NCBI GenBank assembly: GCA_963576725.1
Contig: OY755240.1
Coordinates: 64,382,412 to 64,446,411, forward strand
Source: Azorinus chamasolen
Taxonomy: Eukaryota > Mollusca > Bivalvia > Cardiida > Solecurtidae
Length of the DNA: 64,000 nucleotides
Direction: 5' to 3'
Numbering within the stretch: position 1 is the stretch's first letter; each line of letters starts with the position of its first letter. Shown here piece after piece: positions 15,095 through 26,329 of this stretch. The position numbers and the translations under genes were made by a program. The notes below the pieces were generated by a model. That model saw only the letters and a program-made list of their open reading frames with translations, was not told the origin of the DNA and ran no database searches.

Positions 15095-15355
15095 TCAACG
15101 ACCGCTACTTCCCGATAATGTCGTATGTTAGATTTTTTTCTGATTTAATATCGTATTTTTAGAATTTACGATAATGTCGTATGTCAAAATTCACAAATAT
15201 GTCGAGAATTTACGATGATGTCGTATGTTAGAATTGACTATTAAAATTTACGATATTGCGTAAAAAGTATGTTAAAATTTTGACAATGTCGTATTGCTAG
15301 AATTTTCGATAATGTCGTATATTTAATTTACGATGATGTCGTATGTTAAAAACAT
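15095..15355. repeat. Minisatellite ACGATAATGTCGTATGTTAG
   Basis: About eight imperfect copies of a 24-40 bp unit containing GATRATGTCGTATGT. Confidence 0.8.
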
Positions 15356-15453
15356 TACAACGTCGGTCTTACGATCTTTCGTACGACGAGCACATGGCTC
15401 GTTTCCATTATCTAAATATTAGATGTCCATTAATTAGACTAATCAATTGAATA

Positions 15454-15814
15454 CAGTGCTCCATCTCTACAACGACACCCTTTGGGATACGAATATTGTA
15501 TGTGTTGGTCAGAGGGAGTTGTTATAGGGAGGGAAAATCAAACATAATTAGCTTGTTTGCAGATCCCCAGATAAGGTGTATTTCGAGAACTAAAACCGTT
15601 ATGCCTCAATCAATCCCTATGGTGTGACCACTCTTTAGAATCGTCACAAAGTGACGATTCTAAAAAGTGGTCACAACATAGGGTGTGATAGAGGCATAAA
15701 GAAAATACGATGGAAAAGGTCGTTTCTGGAGCATTGTTGTTTCGGAAACAGTGACATGCGTTGTTGTAAGGAGGGAATAGTTATTGAGAGGGCGGTTGTA
15801 GGGAGGGAGCACTG
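15454..15814. mobile_element. H MITE copy 1 (361 bp)
   Basis: CAGTGCTCCATCTCTACAAC to GTAGGGAGGGAGCACTG, TA both sides. A D-like stem ACCACTCTTTAGAATCGTC is at the centre. Ends suggest a Tigger/pogo relative. Confidence 0.88.
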
Positions 15815-15999
15815 TACCAACGAAAAATTATACAAGCATATTCAAGAGTTATCACTCAGACAGCCAGAGTGTTTATTTGATGTGTTTACTGATGACTAAT
15901 CAGGAATTTACGCGTTTTAGGAAATATCAACTTATGACAGTGGGTGTAAAAAGTGCATTTCTTTAATGACCACTCAGCTAAGTTTTACGGTTTAGGTAT

Positions 16000-16330
16000 T
16001 TAACCCTCTCCCTGTTCTATGTCTATTTAAAATGTCAATACTTACTGAATATTCATGGACAAAATATGGAAGGTGAAACATTGACGTGATTTTAGAATGT
16101 TTCAAATCCCACTAATAGGAGCCGTCTGATCTGGGTCTACGCTGTTTTTGCAAATGCGTGAAAGCACGTTTATACAGAGCTCCAGATAAGATGCGTGAAT
16201 TAAAACATTTTCAAGAATAACTCCTTTCTAAAGAGTGGTCACAGTATAAGGTTTGGTGGAGAAATGACGATTTTAATATTTGGGTACGCACCTTTATCTG
16301 TAGCTCTGGTTTATATGAAGGAAAGGATTA
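16000..16330. mobile_element. B MITE carrying nested D
   Basis: TTAACCCTCTCCCTGTTC at the left; the left stem arm is lost; right arm GCCGTCTGATCTGGGTCTAC, then D (16175-16310), then TATGAAGGAAAGGATTA. Confidence 0.82.
16175..16310. mobile_element. D MITE nested in B, 7-bp duplication
   Basis: CAGAGCTCCAGATAAGATGC to CACCTTTATCTGTAGCTCTG, flanked by GTTTATA on both sides. Left stem arm missing. The duplication length and CAGAG ends fit hAT. Confidence 0.85.
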
Positions 16331-16555
16331 GTCCTTCACTCCATAAATATGCCTTTTAGCACATTTGCAAACAGCGAAGACCTAGATCAAACGGCTCCCA
16401 CTGCAGCGGTCTGATCAGGGTCTGCTCTGTTTACTTATGAGCTGATTCTACAGTTTCTACCAAAGTAAAAATTATCATATACCCTTATAACAGTTCAGCT
16501 AATAAATATTCACGTCATTATTTCTGAAATTGATATCCATGAGGGAAAGGGTTAA
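16327..16555. mobile_element. B2 MITE
   Basis: ATTAGTCCTTCACTCCATAA to GAGGGAAAGGGTTAA (16552-16555); hairpin AAGACCTAGATCAAACGGC/GCGGTCTGATCAGGGTCTG. Confidence 0.82.
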
Positions 16556-16784
16556 TTTAGGTTGTATTAGTTATATTATTTGGCTGTTACATGTATATAT
16601 TTAGAACATTCGACTTTTTTTTATGAAAGATGGCTGAACGAATCATCTGCATTGTAGGATTAAATACCCGAATGATGCAGTGTGGTTTTCTCGTGCATTT
16701 GTAAGACAAATACTTCATTTTTTAAAAACAACAAATGGCATACTCTGGTCTAAACATTTAACTCCAAGGACAAAGAACACGGCT

Positions 16785-16834
16785 AATAGCTAAATGCAGG
16801 GTGGACGTTATAGGCAGGAGTTTTCTGCATTACT
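16785..16834. mobile_element. A core fragment hosting B
   Basis: TAGCTAAATGCAGGGTGG and TTTTCTGCATTAC run straight into the TTAA of the B element at 16835. Confidence 0.6.
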
Positions 16835-17080
16835 TTAACCATTTCCTTCATACGAACGCCTTTTCACGCATTTGCAAACAGAGTAGACCCAGATCAGACG
16901 GCTCCAATAGGATCCGTCTGATAAGGGTCTGCTGTGTTTGCTAATGGAAGTTGATAGATCTGTTTCTTTACTTTCCAAAATGGCTACAATGTTCGACCTT
17001 TCATATTTCATTATATTTTGTCCATAAATATTCAGTAGGTATTCAAATTTGTAATAAATATAGAACAGGGAAATGGTTAA
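16835..17080. mobile_element. Full-length B MITE
   Basis: TTAACCATTTCCTTCATACG to ACAGGGAAATGGTTAA. Complete hairpin ending GGATCCGTCTGATAAGGGTC, then AAAATGGCTACAATG and GAATATT interior. Close to 245 bp, the usual B length. Confidence 0.88.
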
Positions 17081-17142
17081 GATATTACTCATAAAGGGGT
17101 TGTTTTTTAGAGACTCTACTGCACAATGCCGCATCCCCTGTT

Positions 17143-17372
17143 TTAACCGTTTCCCTGATAAAGCTATTTTTAGATCCAAGAACTTTGAATATATCTACCG
17201 AAAAGGAGCACTAATTAGAGAAAAGGAAAATTTTAGAATTTTGTAGTTTGAAACCATTGTGATAAATAGAGCATTTGCTCCTATAGGAGAAAATGCTCTA
17301 TTCATCACAATGGTTTCACAAAATGACCTTTACAGAGTCGTCAAAAGTCGCCAATATGAGGGAATGGGTTAA
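17143..17372. mobile_element. Full-length C MITE
   Basis: TTAACCGTTTCCCTGATAA to GAGGGAATGGGTTAA, 230 bp; hairpin AATAGAGCATTTGCTCC present. Confidence 0.88.
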
Positions 17373-17454
17373 AGCGTGAAAAAAAAATTATCATAAGAAA
17401 AAAACCCCACTGAGTAAGTGTCATATCAGTATCGAAATATATAATTTGCGAGAG

Positions 17455-17590
17455 GATTTTGAAATGACAAACAGTATTGACCGTGATCAAGGGGCTCCTC
17501 TAGGAGGCCTCTGATCTGGGTCTACATTGTTTGAAAATGTCGGTACAGTAACTGTTGTTTGCTGCATTCAGTTGGCTAAAGGAGATTGCC
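17455..17590. mobile_element. Degenerate F element
   Basis: AAACAGTATTGACCGTGATC ... GATCTGGGTCTACATTG hairpin with apex GCTCCTCTAGGAGG; ends eroded. Confidence 0.6.
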
Positions 17591-17720
17591 CTACCTGAAA
17601 GATAATACTTCATTATATCCAATACTTCCGTATATACCAGCCGTCTAAATCCACACAAATAAACTAAAGAGAAACCAACCCTTTGGCGTTTTTCTGCGTG
17701 TTGTATACCGTCAGTTAATA

Positions 17721-17890
17721 CAGTAAAACCCCTCTAAACCGGATTTCTAGAAGAGCAGATTTTGAATACTTTAAGACAGGTGGCTGGTTAATGCAGGGCA
17801 AAAGTCATGTAGAAAGCTCCTAGAGGAGCTTTCTGCATGACTTTCACCCTGCATTAACCAGCCACCTGTCTCCAAGATCTCCAAATATTT
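17721..17890. mobile_element. A3 MITE, right end missing
   Basis: CAGTAAAACCCCTCTAAACC, core arms GTCATGTAGAAAGCTCC/GGAGCTTTCTGCATGAC; stops after CACCTGTCTCCAAGATC. Confidence 0.82.
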
Positions 17891-17964
17891 ATATATGCTT
17901 GAAACAAAAGATGTGAAAAAAACCTTTCTCCTGTGACTGTTTACTAACCAGTGGCGAATTCATA

Positions 17965-18275
17965 ACAACTCATGTAAACAGATTGGATCCAAATTAGACA
18001 TCTGTTTTTACCCCCCCCCTTTTTTAAAGAAGAATATTTTATAAATAAAGTGGACGAAACGCTCCGCATACGAAAGTTACTTGGTGTTGAGAGGGTGAAC
18101 TTGACTCGCATTAAATTTTGCAAACAGCTTGGATCCAGATGAGACACCGTGTAAACCGACATGCGGTCAGGATCCTAGCTGTTTGAACCTCAGTAAATAA
18201 TTTTTCAACAGCTTGATCGAATGGGAAGAAGTAAAAATTGCACCAGAACCAAATGGGGACAGAGAATATTTTGTA
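17965..18275. mobile_element. E fragments
   Basis: AAACAGATTGGATCCAAATT at 17968 and an imperfect hairpin at 18119-18186 (AACAGCTTGGATCCAGATGA/GGTCAGGATCCTAGCTG), followed by AACAGCTTGATCGAATGG, the E2 interior. Confidence 0.6.
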
Positions 18276-18374
18276 GCTCCATAAATACGCCTTTGCAAAC
18301 AGATGAGCCGTCTGATCTGGGTCTGCTCTGTTTGCAAATGCGTGAAAATGCGTTTATATGAAGGAAAGGGTTAA
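18276..18374. mobile_element. B MITE with asymmetric hairpin deletion
   Basis: TTTGCAAACAGATGAGCC then intact right arm GTCTGATCTGGGTCTGCTC and the right end GAAAGGGTTAA (18371-18374). Confidence 0.7.
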
Positions 18375-18649
18375 TTCAATGGCTAAAAGGAATTCGAAAT
18401 ATTGGAGTAGATGCAAATAACTTTTATCCTAAGAGATGAAGCAGTCGATATTTATGAGATAACCACTTAGCCTATTAAATATTAATCTCATTGGATATAG
18501 AGAAGTACAGCAACAGAACGTGTAGACGGCAGCTTATCAACGAGAACGACTTGTAATTTTCGTGACGCTAAAAATTTCATATTGGGATATTGCAACTCGC
18601 TGGCTCCAGATCAACGGTGAAAGTTTTTTTTGTGAATGGACATGGTCGG
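18375..18649. other. No gene seen
   Basis: AT-rich sequence without recognised element or exon. Confidence 0.4.
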
Positions 18650-18820
18650 TAAAGGCAGGGTCTTCTCTGTTTGCTTATATAATAATATGCATATCATTCT
18701 AAAGTTTCTCTTATGGCCAAATTTTCATGTGTCCAAATGCCATTATAAAAAATCAGCTAATTAATATCCATGATGTCATTATTTCTTGCATGAATATTCA
18801 TGATAGAGGATTAATAATAC
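18650..18820. mobile_element. Half B2 element
   Basis: Begins at the hairpin right arm (GCAGGGTCTTCTCTGTTTGC) and contains the whole right interior, ending ATAGAGGATTAA. Confidence 0.7.
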
Positions 18821-19066
18821 TATAGTAACTTACCCTAACAGGAGGATCTAATTCCAAAACTTAAAAAACTACAAAATCCAGATTAGTTCTCTTCTATTCA
18901 AACACTACTTGTTGCCTGGCTTTAGGTGAAACATTTAGTAATAAATACAGATCCAGATCCAATGTGCCTGTTCTAAACGTTCTTGTTTTCACCCTGTAAC
19001 AGGCATGTATGTGTGGAGTTAAAACTTATCTTGCTGAAAATGAAAAAAAAAAAAGGAAATGTCTGT

Positions 19067-19269
19067 TTAACCCTGAATTATCCAAGCGGAATAGTCCATC
19101 TGTGATTAACCATAGAGTCCCTATAGTATGGAAGGCTTAAACCTGCTAGAGAAGTGTGAATGACAAGCAGTGTAGACCCTAATCAGAGGGCTCCTCTATG
19201 AGCCCTCTGATCAGGGTCTACGCTGTTTGCAAATAACAGTGCATGTGTATCTCAGGCTGAAAGGGTTAA
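19067..19269. mobile_element. F MITE
   Basis: TTAACCCTGAATTATCC to GCTGAAAGGGTTAA; hairpin GTGTAGACCCTAATCAGAGG/CCTCTGATCAGGGTCTACG. Confidence 0.78.
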
Positions 19270-19333
19270 ACTCTTATCTTCTGCAATATTTATTCATTTC
19301 CGATTCGTTCGAGCTTCTGAGGAACTAATGATC

Positions 19334-19390
19334 GAGTTTCAAACAGCTGGGATCCTGGTGGTATGTCAAGTTACTCGACACCTTGATATT
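19334..19390. mobile_element. E fragment
   Basis: TTTCAAACAGCTGGGATCCT with a weak complement at CGACACCTTGAT. Confidence 0.4.
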
Positions 19391-19434
19391 TACATATGTG
19401 GATATACAGAATAACATATAAAGATAAATAGCCT

Positions 19435-19608
19435 ACTCACATATTAACATCGTCATTTCTCCACCAAACCCTATGTTGTGACCACTCTTTAGAATCGTCT
19501 CTTCGAGACGATTCTAAAGAGTGGTCATAACATAGGGATTAGTGGTGAAATAAAGACGTTATTCATGAAAATGTTTTAATTTACCCATCTTATCTGGAGC
19601 TCATGATA
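19435..19608. mobile_element. D MITE
   Basis: Hairpin CTCCACCAAACCCTATGTTG ... CATAACATAGGGATTAGTGG; right end CCATCTTATCTGGAGCTCA; left end eroded. Confidence 0.83.
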
Positions 19609-19901
19609 TGAAATGTCTACAAATGCCTCACATTAATTTATACGTGACTTAAGAAAATACGTCCTGAAGATTTAGAGGTCAAGGTTAACCGTGTAGACCC
19701 ATTCCAGCAATCACGTTCGGAACCCGACGCTTGGCAATGGTCTTCAGCCTACAGTGCGTGACAGGTGGCATGGTAACTGTTTTAATTCTATATAATTATC
19801 ATACAACAGTTGTCGTCTGCAAAAGTTGTCTGCAACAGTTGTCGTCTGCTACAATTCTCAATGTATTTTATTTCTTATATTTTTCTTCAAAAATACATAT
19901 A

Positions 19902-20106
19902 CAATAAAAACCTTTCTATAACAGCCACTAAATTACATCAAATATTTTGCGTTAAAGGCAGATGACTGCTTAAAGGAAGGTGAAAGTAAAACAGAACGCT
20001 CCTATACGAGCGTTCTGTTTTACTTTCACTTTGCTTTAAGCAGCCACCTGCCCTAAATACCAAACAATTAACATACTTTAGTGACCGTTATAGAGAGGTT
20101 TTACTA
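19902..20106. mobile_element. A4 MITE
   Basis: CAATAAAAACCTTTCTATAAC to GTTATAGAGAGGTTTTACTA, 205 bp; core arms AGTAAAACAGAACGCTCC with complement. Confidence 0.86.
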
Positions 20107-20109
20107 TAT

Positions 20110-20172
20110 ACAGTCTGGGTCCGGATGAGATGCCATGTTATTCAGAGTCTCATCTTGATCCAAATGTTTTAC
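20110..20172. mobile_element. E hairpin fragment
   Basis: CAGTCTGGGTCCGGATGAGA/TCTCATCTTGATCCAAATG only. Confidence 0.5.
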
Positions 20173-20180
20173 TCACAATA

Positions 20181-20368
20181 CAGTAGAATATGTCTACAGT
20201 GACCATAGAAATAAATCAAATTTGGGGAGATTTAAGACAGATGGTAGCTTAATGCAGAACGAAAGTTATGCAGAAAGTTCCTCTATGAGCTCTCTGCATA
20301 ACTTTCGTCCTGCATTAAGCAACCACCGGTGTTTACTCATTATATGGTCGCTATAGGCAGATTCACTG
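20181..20368. mobile_element. A1-like MITE
   Basis: CAGTAGAATATGTCTACAG to ATAGGCAGATTCACTG. Core arms read GTTATGCAG/CTGCATAAC, a paired variant of the usual GTAATG/CATTAC. Confidence 0.82.
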
Positions 20369-20383
20369 ACACACTATAGCGTG

Positions 20384-20600
20384 CAAACCCTTTACTCCAT
20401 GAATACCAATGTAAGTAATAATGACATCATGAATATTAATTTATCTTTTATAATGACACATGCTCATATGAAGTTTTGTCCATAGCAGAAACGGTAGAGT
20501 CAGATCTATATTATATCATAAGCAAACAGAGCAGAACCTGATCTGGATCTACTCTATTTGCAATGGCGTAGAAAGGTGTATTTACGGAAGAAAGGGTTCG
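20384..20600. mobile_element. B2 MITE
   Basis: AACCCTTTACTCCATGAATA to GAAGAAAGGGTT; hairpin reduced to GCAGAACCTGATCTGGATCT, the apex deleted. Confidence 0.8.
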
Positions 20601-21106
20601 GATGCTTTGTTTTTTAAAACAATATGCTATATTTCTGGATTTTCACTGCTTTCACATTTGACACGAAAACACAATTATCTAGAAAATCATTTCTATTTAC
20701 GTTTACCTTAATACATTCTGGTTTCCAAGGATTCCTAGATTTTGATGAAACTTCACGTATCCATTTTCTCTCATACACGCACCTCTAACATCTTCATACT
20801 AAAGAGTGGTCCCCCAGCATCACTTTAATCACCGTGTGTCAATGTTTGACGTATATTTACACACTAAAACCACTAACCACCACAAAGATTATCTACATCT
20901 GTATTGTACAGTAGTCACAAATAAAGAATGTTTGTGTATGTGTTCTATTCACGTATTGTATTACACACAATAAGATCAATTGTTGTTCTATTTCCCTGTC
21001 CTTTTGTAGGTAGTGTCTAGATTATCTCCTTGAATGAGAGGACCTATACTGAAGAAGAATATTTAAAGCGATCTCATTTATAATGTTGTCGCTAATTTGC
21101 CAATAT
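20601..21106. other. No gene seen
   Basis: About 500 bp of AT-rich unique-looking sequence. I see no exon, RNA gene or element end. Confidence 0.4.
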
Positions 21107-21378
21107 TTAACCATTACCTAATATATACGCATTTTGACGCCTTTGCAAACAGAGTAGACCCATATCAGATGGCTCCTGTAGGAACCATCTGATTTGGGTC
21201 TGCTCTGTTTGCTTCTAGAGTTATAGAGATCTGACAGTTTCTGCTATCGCCAGAGATATATGAAGACTATTCACGTAGTAAATGGTGACATCTTAAATAC
21301 CAATTAGATGTTTTATATTAGCTTGTGAACACCGAATTGTCTGGCCATGGTAGAAACTATAGAATCATATCTATATCA
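21107..21378. mobile_element. B2 MITE joined to a second B2 end
   Basis: ATTTAACCATTACC left end, hairpin ACCCATATCAGATGG/CCATCTGATTTGGGTCTG, interior to 21290, then a partial B2 interior in the opposite orientation (TGTCTGGCCATGGTAGAAAC). Confidence 0.65.
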
Positions 21379-21545
21379 TGCCTGAACCCTTTACTCAATA
21401 AATACGCCTTTTAACACCGTTGCAACCAGAGTAGACCCAGACCAAACGGTCACTATATGAGCCGTCTGAACAGCGTCTGCTCTGTTTCTTTATAAGATTG
21501 CGCCATGGTCAAACATTTTCCTGCTCATATGCCAATATAGAATTA
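21379..21545. mobile_element. B2 MITE, truncated
   Basis: AACCCTTTACTCAATAAATA, hairpin GTAGACCCAGACCAAACGG/CCGTCTGAACAGCGTCTG, cut by an A5 element. Confidence 0.75.
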
Positions 21546-21550
21546 AGCTA

Positions 21551-21836
21551 CAGTTGAACTTCGATATCTCGAACTCGGATAACTCGAAGTAAAAGTTCGG
21601 TCCTTCCAAAATTTACAATACAGATTTGTTCTAAAATGTATCACTGCACATATCTAGAAACGCATATGACAGCTTAATGCACGTCCAAAGTAATGTTGAA
21701 AGTTCATACACTTTAGACCTGCATTAAGCTGTGAGCTTGAGAAATTGTTCAGATTACAAATCGGATAACTCGAAAATCTGTTATCTCGAAGTAATTTGTA
21801 TGGTTCAATGAAGTTTGAGATAACGAAGTTCAACTG
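21551..21836. mobile_element. A5 MITE (Tigger-like ends)
   Basis: CAGTTGAACTTCGATATCTC to GATAACGAAGTTCAACTG; subterminal repeats GGATAACTCGAA. Core GCTTAATGCACGTCCAAAG with a damaged hairpin. Confidence 0.82.
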
Positions 21837-22002
21837 CAGTTGATATACATTTATACATTATTAAAATGCGTATATTTCAGGTGTATGGTTAATAATACAG
21901 CAGACGACAAGTCTGTAGCAGACGACATTACCGTAACCATAGTAGGGATTGAATCCTAATTTCTTACAAGAAACGCATTGATGTAAACATCAAAGGACGC
22001 CA

Positions 22003-22232
22003 TTAACCCATTCCCTCATATTGACGACTTTTGGCGACTCTGTACAAGTCAATTTGTGAAACCATTGTGATAAATAGAGCATTTGCTCCTATAGGAGCAA
22101 ATGCTCTATTTATCACAATGGTTTCAAACTAAAAAAATCTATTTTTTTTCTTTTTCTCGAGTTGATGCTCCTTTTCGGTAGATTTGTTCAAAGAGGCTGT
22201 ATCTAAAAATAGCCTATGGGGTAATGGGTTAA
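22003..22232. mobile_element. Full-length C MITE
   Basis: TTAACCCATTCCCTCATAT to GGGTAATGGGTTAA, 230 bp; perfect apex stem GCATTTGCTCCTATAGGAGC. Confidence 0.9.
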
Positions 22233-23389
22233 AAGAACAACCATACTGGTTTTGTTTAAATCTAATGTGAAACAAAAATGCTTAGAATGCTGAGTGCTGC
22301 ACTAGCTAACCCTTTCAACAAAGGTACTTGTCTACTATTGAAACAGTGAAAACATATATGAAGAGAAATGAAATATATTTACATGAAAATATACACCAAC
22401 ACGGTTTGACATTATCTTAATATAATCATGCAATCATTCAAAGATTTAGTTCAGCATATTGCTATTGGAATTACTACAGTTATATAATAAAAAGACACCT
22501 TACCAAACAATGTAATAATTATACTTGAACAACTAAATAATGAATCAAAGACCGAAATACATGTAGTTTAAATTGTAGTTTTGATAGAAAATAAGCACGT
22601 TTTTATAAATCATTTCAATTGATTATTGACGGATCAGTCATTATTAAATCTTAGAAAATAACAGTATCCTTTTCATTGTAAAATCTAGTTCATATATTAA
22701 GCTTAATATTACACACATACAAAATGTATTTATATCCGATCGAATTCGGTGCATTTCTTGCAGTGCGAAGGGTTTAAAGTAGAGGAGTGGGTAATTTGGA
22801 TCTTTTAAAGTCGGATCCCTTCTTTCTATATACATTTGTATACATATACTGACTCAAACGTGTCTTACTCCTGTACTCTTGACTGGCTACAAGTTGATAA
22901 TCAACTAAAACATTCATTTAACCACCGTGATGTATAGGATGTATACTCTTAATTAGGCCAAACTTTACAAAGCAAAATTAATATACATGTACTTTGTATC
23001 TAAACTTGCAATCAATCCGCATTAAACCAAAACCTATACACTGGACTGTGCATTTGCTGTAAATAGTGTAATTTCCTACACCTTTGGGCAAACCTATTGC
23101 ATCGGGAAATCGAAAGGGTCAGCTTTTTAATATCAATAATATATTAATTTCTTTTAATGCACAGATGCTTATTTTGTTTTCATTACTTCTGATATGTTAG
23201 TCACACCCTTTAATCGACGAGTACATACACTTTACATTGCCCAAACAAGTAACTTTTTATTTCTTCAACGTTACAGAAATGACTGCTCCTCCCATTAGCT
23301 GAACAATTCGTAAGCCTATATAGGCGACCTGCTCGATGTGGGGGCGCTAATGAAATCTTCGCTGTCAGTGGCGAAACTATGAAAACTTA
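22233..23389. other. Longest element-poor stretch, no gene seen
   Basis: About 1.1 kb of AT-rich sequence. Open frames (such as 22835-22644 minus) show no recognisable domain or splice context. Confidence 0.4.
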
Positions 23390-23560
23390 TGCAAACAATT
23401 TGGATCCAGATAAAACGCCGAGTTAATCCAAAGTGTTTGATGCTTTGATTTTATATGAATGTTTAAACGGAAAATGAGAGATAAATAAATAAACAGTTAA
23501 ACGTGTAGTAGACGACAGTACGTAAAAATAAAAGTGTAAACCCGTCAGTTCGGCAATGAG
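23390..23560. mobile_element. Degenerate E element
   Basis: TGCAAACAATTTGGATCCAG hairpin with a shortened right arm, then AGTAGACGACAGTACG interior. Confidence 0.5.
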
Positions 23561-23694
23561 CGCGTCGCTATAGGATTTACAACTAAATAAAACTTCAAAC
23601 AGTATAGAACCACATCAGTGGTCTACTTGCATATACAAGCTTTGATAAGGGTGTGTACTTATTACAACCGTAGAGCATACACCGGTAAGAATAA

Positions 23695-23726
23695 TGATGA
23701 TGATGATAATAATAATAATAATAATG
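23695..23726. repeat. GAT/AAT microsatellite
   Basis: GATGATGATGAT followed by AATAATAATAAT. Confidence 0.85.
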
Positions 23727-24190
23727 TCATTATATTCACCGATTTACATATAGTATCAATAGTTTCACTTGTTTCTACGTATTATCAGTCGGACGGCTTC
23801 AAATTCTTGAAAAGTGTGTTAAAAAAGAGATTAAATCAGTGAATCTGACTGTCGACAATGAGGAATATTGTTCAACTGCAAATTATTACCATTGACAGAT
23901 AAACAAAAAGTAATTCCTTTCAGTTGGATTACTCGGTTATTTCTCTTGTATTTCAATGAGATGTTATGATTTATTGATTTAATATTTAAAGAAAGATGAT
24001 TTACCTTAATAGGCTCTGCACATCAAATGATTCAATTGAATTATAGTATAGTCAAAGAAAGATATTTAAAGCCAGATGTGCTATTGTGATGCAAAGAGAT
24101 CAACGAGAAAAGAAGATGAAAGGAACTAGTAGGACATAGACGTTTTGGGAGAATGTTCAAGGGAGACTACTGAACAAGATCCTTCATTAC

Positions 24191-24409
24191 TTAACACTTT
24201 ACTGCATGCATATTCATGTTAGATAAAATAACTTTATGCATATTTATTAGCTGAACTCTTTTATGATTTATGAACACAGGACAGTTTTGCCGTATCAGAA
24301 ACTGTTGATCTGTTTCAGTTCTGTATAATTCCATTAGCCAACTTAGTAGACTCTGGTCTGATCTGGATCTACTCTGTTTACAAAGGCGTCTCTATCAGTA
24401 AAGGGTTAA
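24191..24409. mobile_element. B2 MITE
   Basis: TTAACACTTTACTGCATGC to CAGTAAAGGGTTAA; hairpin apex lost (GTCTGATCTGGATCTACTC kept). Shares its right TTAA with the next B2. Confidence 0.8.
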
Positions 24410-24622
24410 CCCTTAACCTGGTGAATACTCATGCCAGACTCCGCCCATATTGAATGCTAATAAATGTCTTTTTATTGTATTGAAATAAAAAAAATATTGC
24501 CATGGCAATCAGTAGAGAATCTGTATTATGTCAAATAGAACAGATCAGACAACTCCTACAGGAGGTGTCTTACGTGAGTCTTCTTTGTTTATAAAATTGT
24601 AAATAGGCGATGTTAATGTTAA
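24406..24622. mobile_element. B2 MITE, abutting
   Basis: TTAACCCTTAACCTGGTG left; mutated hairpin ACAGATCAGACAACTCC/GGAGGTGTCTTACGTG; right end eroded. Confidence 0.65.
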
Positions 24623-24776
24623 GTAAAACATTGTATTTGCCATCGTCACCCAAAGTCATGGAGAAAATGAACAGTAAGTAGTATGGATCCAGATCAGACG
24701 CCACCTTGAAAGAAATCTGGACATGGTTTACATTATTGCAGCGGCAGAGTGAGTAATACTATTTATATATTAAGTA

Positions 24777-25252
24777 CATTAAAACATGTCTTAAACGACC
24801 ATTGAAAAATAGTCTGCACACACTGTCGTCTGCTTTAAGTTTCAGAGCAAATGTTTTTTATAAAAATAAATATATATATATATAAATGTTTCTTTAAAAA
24901 GATACATACACGGAGTTTTGAACCAACTCGTTTTTGGCGGTTAAAGAATTAATACGTACACGTACACACGAAGCAACCACTTGCTTTTAACTCTTTCACT
25001 GCCAAATTTTGTCGTCTGCAAACATTGTCGTCTGCTGCAATTTTCATTTTTATTTACTTCATTTTTTGTTTTATTAAAAAAACATTCCCAGTAACAAAAT
25101 ATTTGGATCCTGATGAGACGCCGAGTTACCCGGCGTCTCATCTGGATTCAAACTGTTCGCATACGTAATCACAGATGCGACATTGACAGCGAAAGAGTTA
25201 AGATTCGCATCTTTAATCAGTAAGTAGTCGCTTAATACACATTATACTGAAA
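24777..25252. mobile_element. A1 MITE carrying nested E
   Basis: CATTAAAACATGTCTTAAACG left end, an E-like interior piece, GAAGCAACCACTTGC right core arm, nested E (24987-25201), then AGTAGTCGCTTAATACACATT. Confidence 0.6.
24987..25201. mobile_element. Full-length E MITE (215 bp)
   Basis: TTAACTCTTTCACTGCC to CATTGACAGCGAAAGAGTTAA. Hairpin TTTGGATCCTGATGAGACGC/GCGTCTCATCTGGATTC; interior repeats GTCGTCTGC twice. Inserted at the TTAA of GCTTTTAAGA in A1. Confidence 0.88.
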
Positions 25253-25299
25253 TAGGATCGTCTGGATTATAAACTTCGCAATAAGCATCTGCAGATTAA

Positions 25300-25503
25300 C
25301 AGTAAACCCCTTCCTAAAGTGACCATTTAATTCATGAATATAGATACCTTTCAAAGCATGTAGCTGATTAATGCAGAACAAAAGTAATGCAGAAAGCTCC
25401 CTTGGGAGCTTTCTGCATTACTTTTATTCTGCGTTAATCTACCACGTGCCCTAGATCACGGCTTAGACTGTAGTTTCGTTACCGTTGTAGAGGAGGTTTA
25501 CAG
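25300..25503. mobile_element. A2-like MITE
   Basis: CAGTAAACCCCTTCCTAAAG to TGTAGAGGAGGTTTACAG; core apex AGCTCCCTTGGGAGCT. Confidence 0.82.
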
Positions 25504-25824
25504 ATTTCAACTTCTTACGGTAGGCGGCGATATACATGATTGTGGGAAGAGCATCATGCTCACAGTAGCTAGAGGGTTAACAACAAAGACAGCGCTCCTT
25601 AATGCATAATTGTGGAATGCTTTTTGTCTGCAACATGGCCTCAAGGTTTGAGGTTATGATTAGATGTAGCTGTCTGTGTTACACAGAGTGACTCAATTCC
25701 AGATCGTTTGCAAATTGGTGATTTCAGCTGCATATTACTGAATTGGTTATGAAATCTCAGCTTTGGTCAGAAATAAGTCTGACAGATATTTAAGCTTTTG
25801 TTTAGTGCCTAAAAGCAATTAATC
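25504..25824. other. No gene seen
   Basis: Contains a stray TAGAGGGTTAAC at 25570; nothing else recognised. Confidence 0.4.
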
Positions 25825-26268
25825 ATTTACCTCGTGAATATTTGTGTCAGAAAAACTGATACAGTAAAACCCCTCTAATGCGACACTTAATGAGTGTCTT
25901 TATAAGCAGGTGGTTGCTAAATGCAGGACAAAATTAATGCAGAAAGCTCCTCCAGGAGCTTTCTGCATTACTTTTGTCCTGCATTAAGCTACCACCTTCA
26001 TATAGCACCCAGAATTATACATCTTTTAGGTGGTCGCATTAGCGGGTTTTTACTGTCATTTTATCATGAATATTTTTGTCTGACTTTTTTACAATAGTGT
26101 ATGAAGAAACCAGGATTTTGTTTGATTTGGCAGAAACCGTAGAACCACATGCAAGCAAACAGAGCAGATCCTGATCAGACGGCCCCCGCAAGAGCCTTCT
26201 GATGTTAGTCTACTCTGTTTGCAAAGGCGTGAAAAGATGTTTCTGTCAGGAAAAGGGGTATGTATGAG
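25825..26268. mobile_element. B2 MITE carrying nested A2
   Basis: CATTTACCTCGTGAATATT left, A2 at 25862-26055, then CAGAGCAGATCCTGATCAGA/TCTGATGTTAGTCTACTC hairpin and right end AGGAAAAGGGG. Confidence 0.78.
25862..26055. mobile_element. A2 MITE nested in B2
   Basis: CAGTAAAACCCCTCTAATGC to GCGGGTTTTTACTG; intact core hairpin with apex GCTCCTCCAGGAGC. Confidence 0.87.
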
Positions 26269-26329
26269 TATAGGAAAATGTTCATGGATTAACATATGAA
26301 TATCCCTTTTACCGCAAAAATTATAGTCC

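Noticed and set aside
15651..15899. Related ORFs at 15651 and 29100
   Set aside because: Both start in the H element hairpin; no coding signature.
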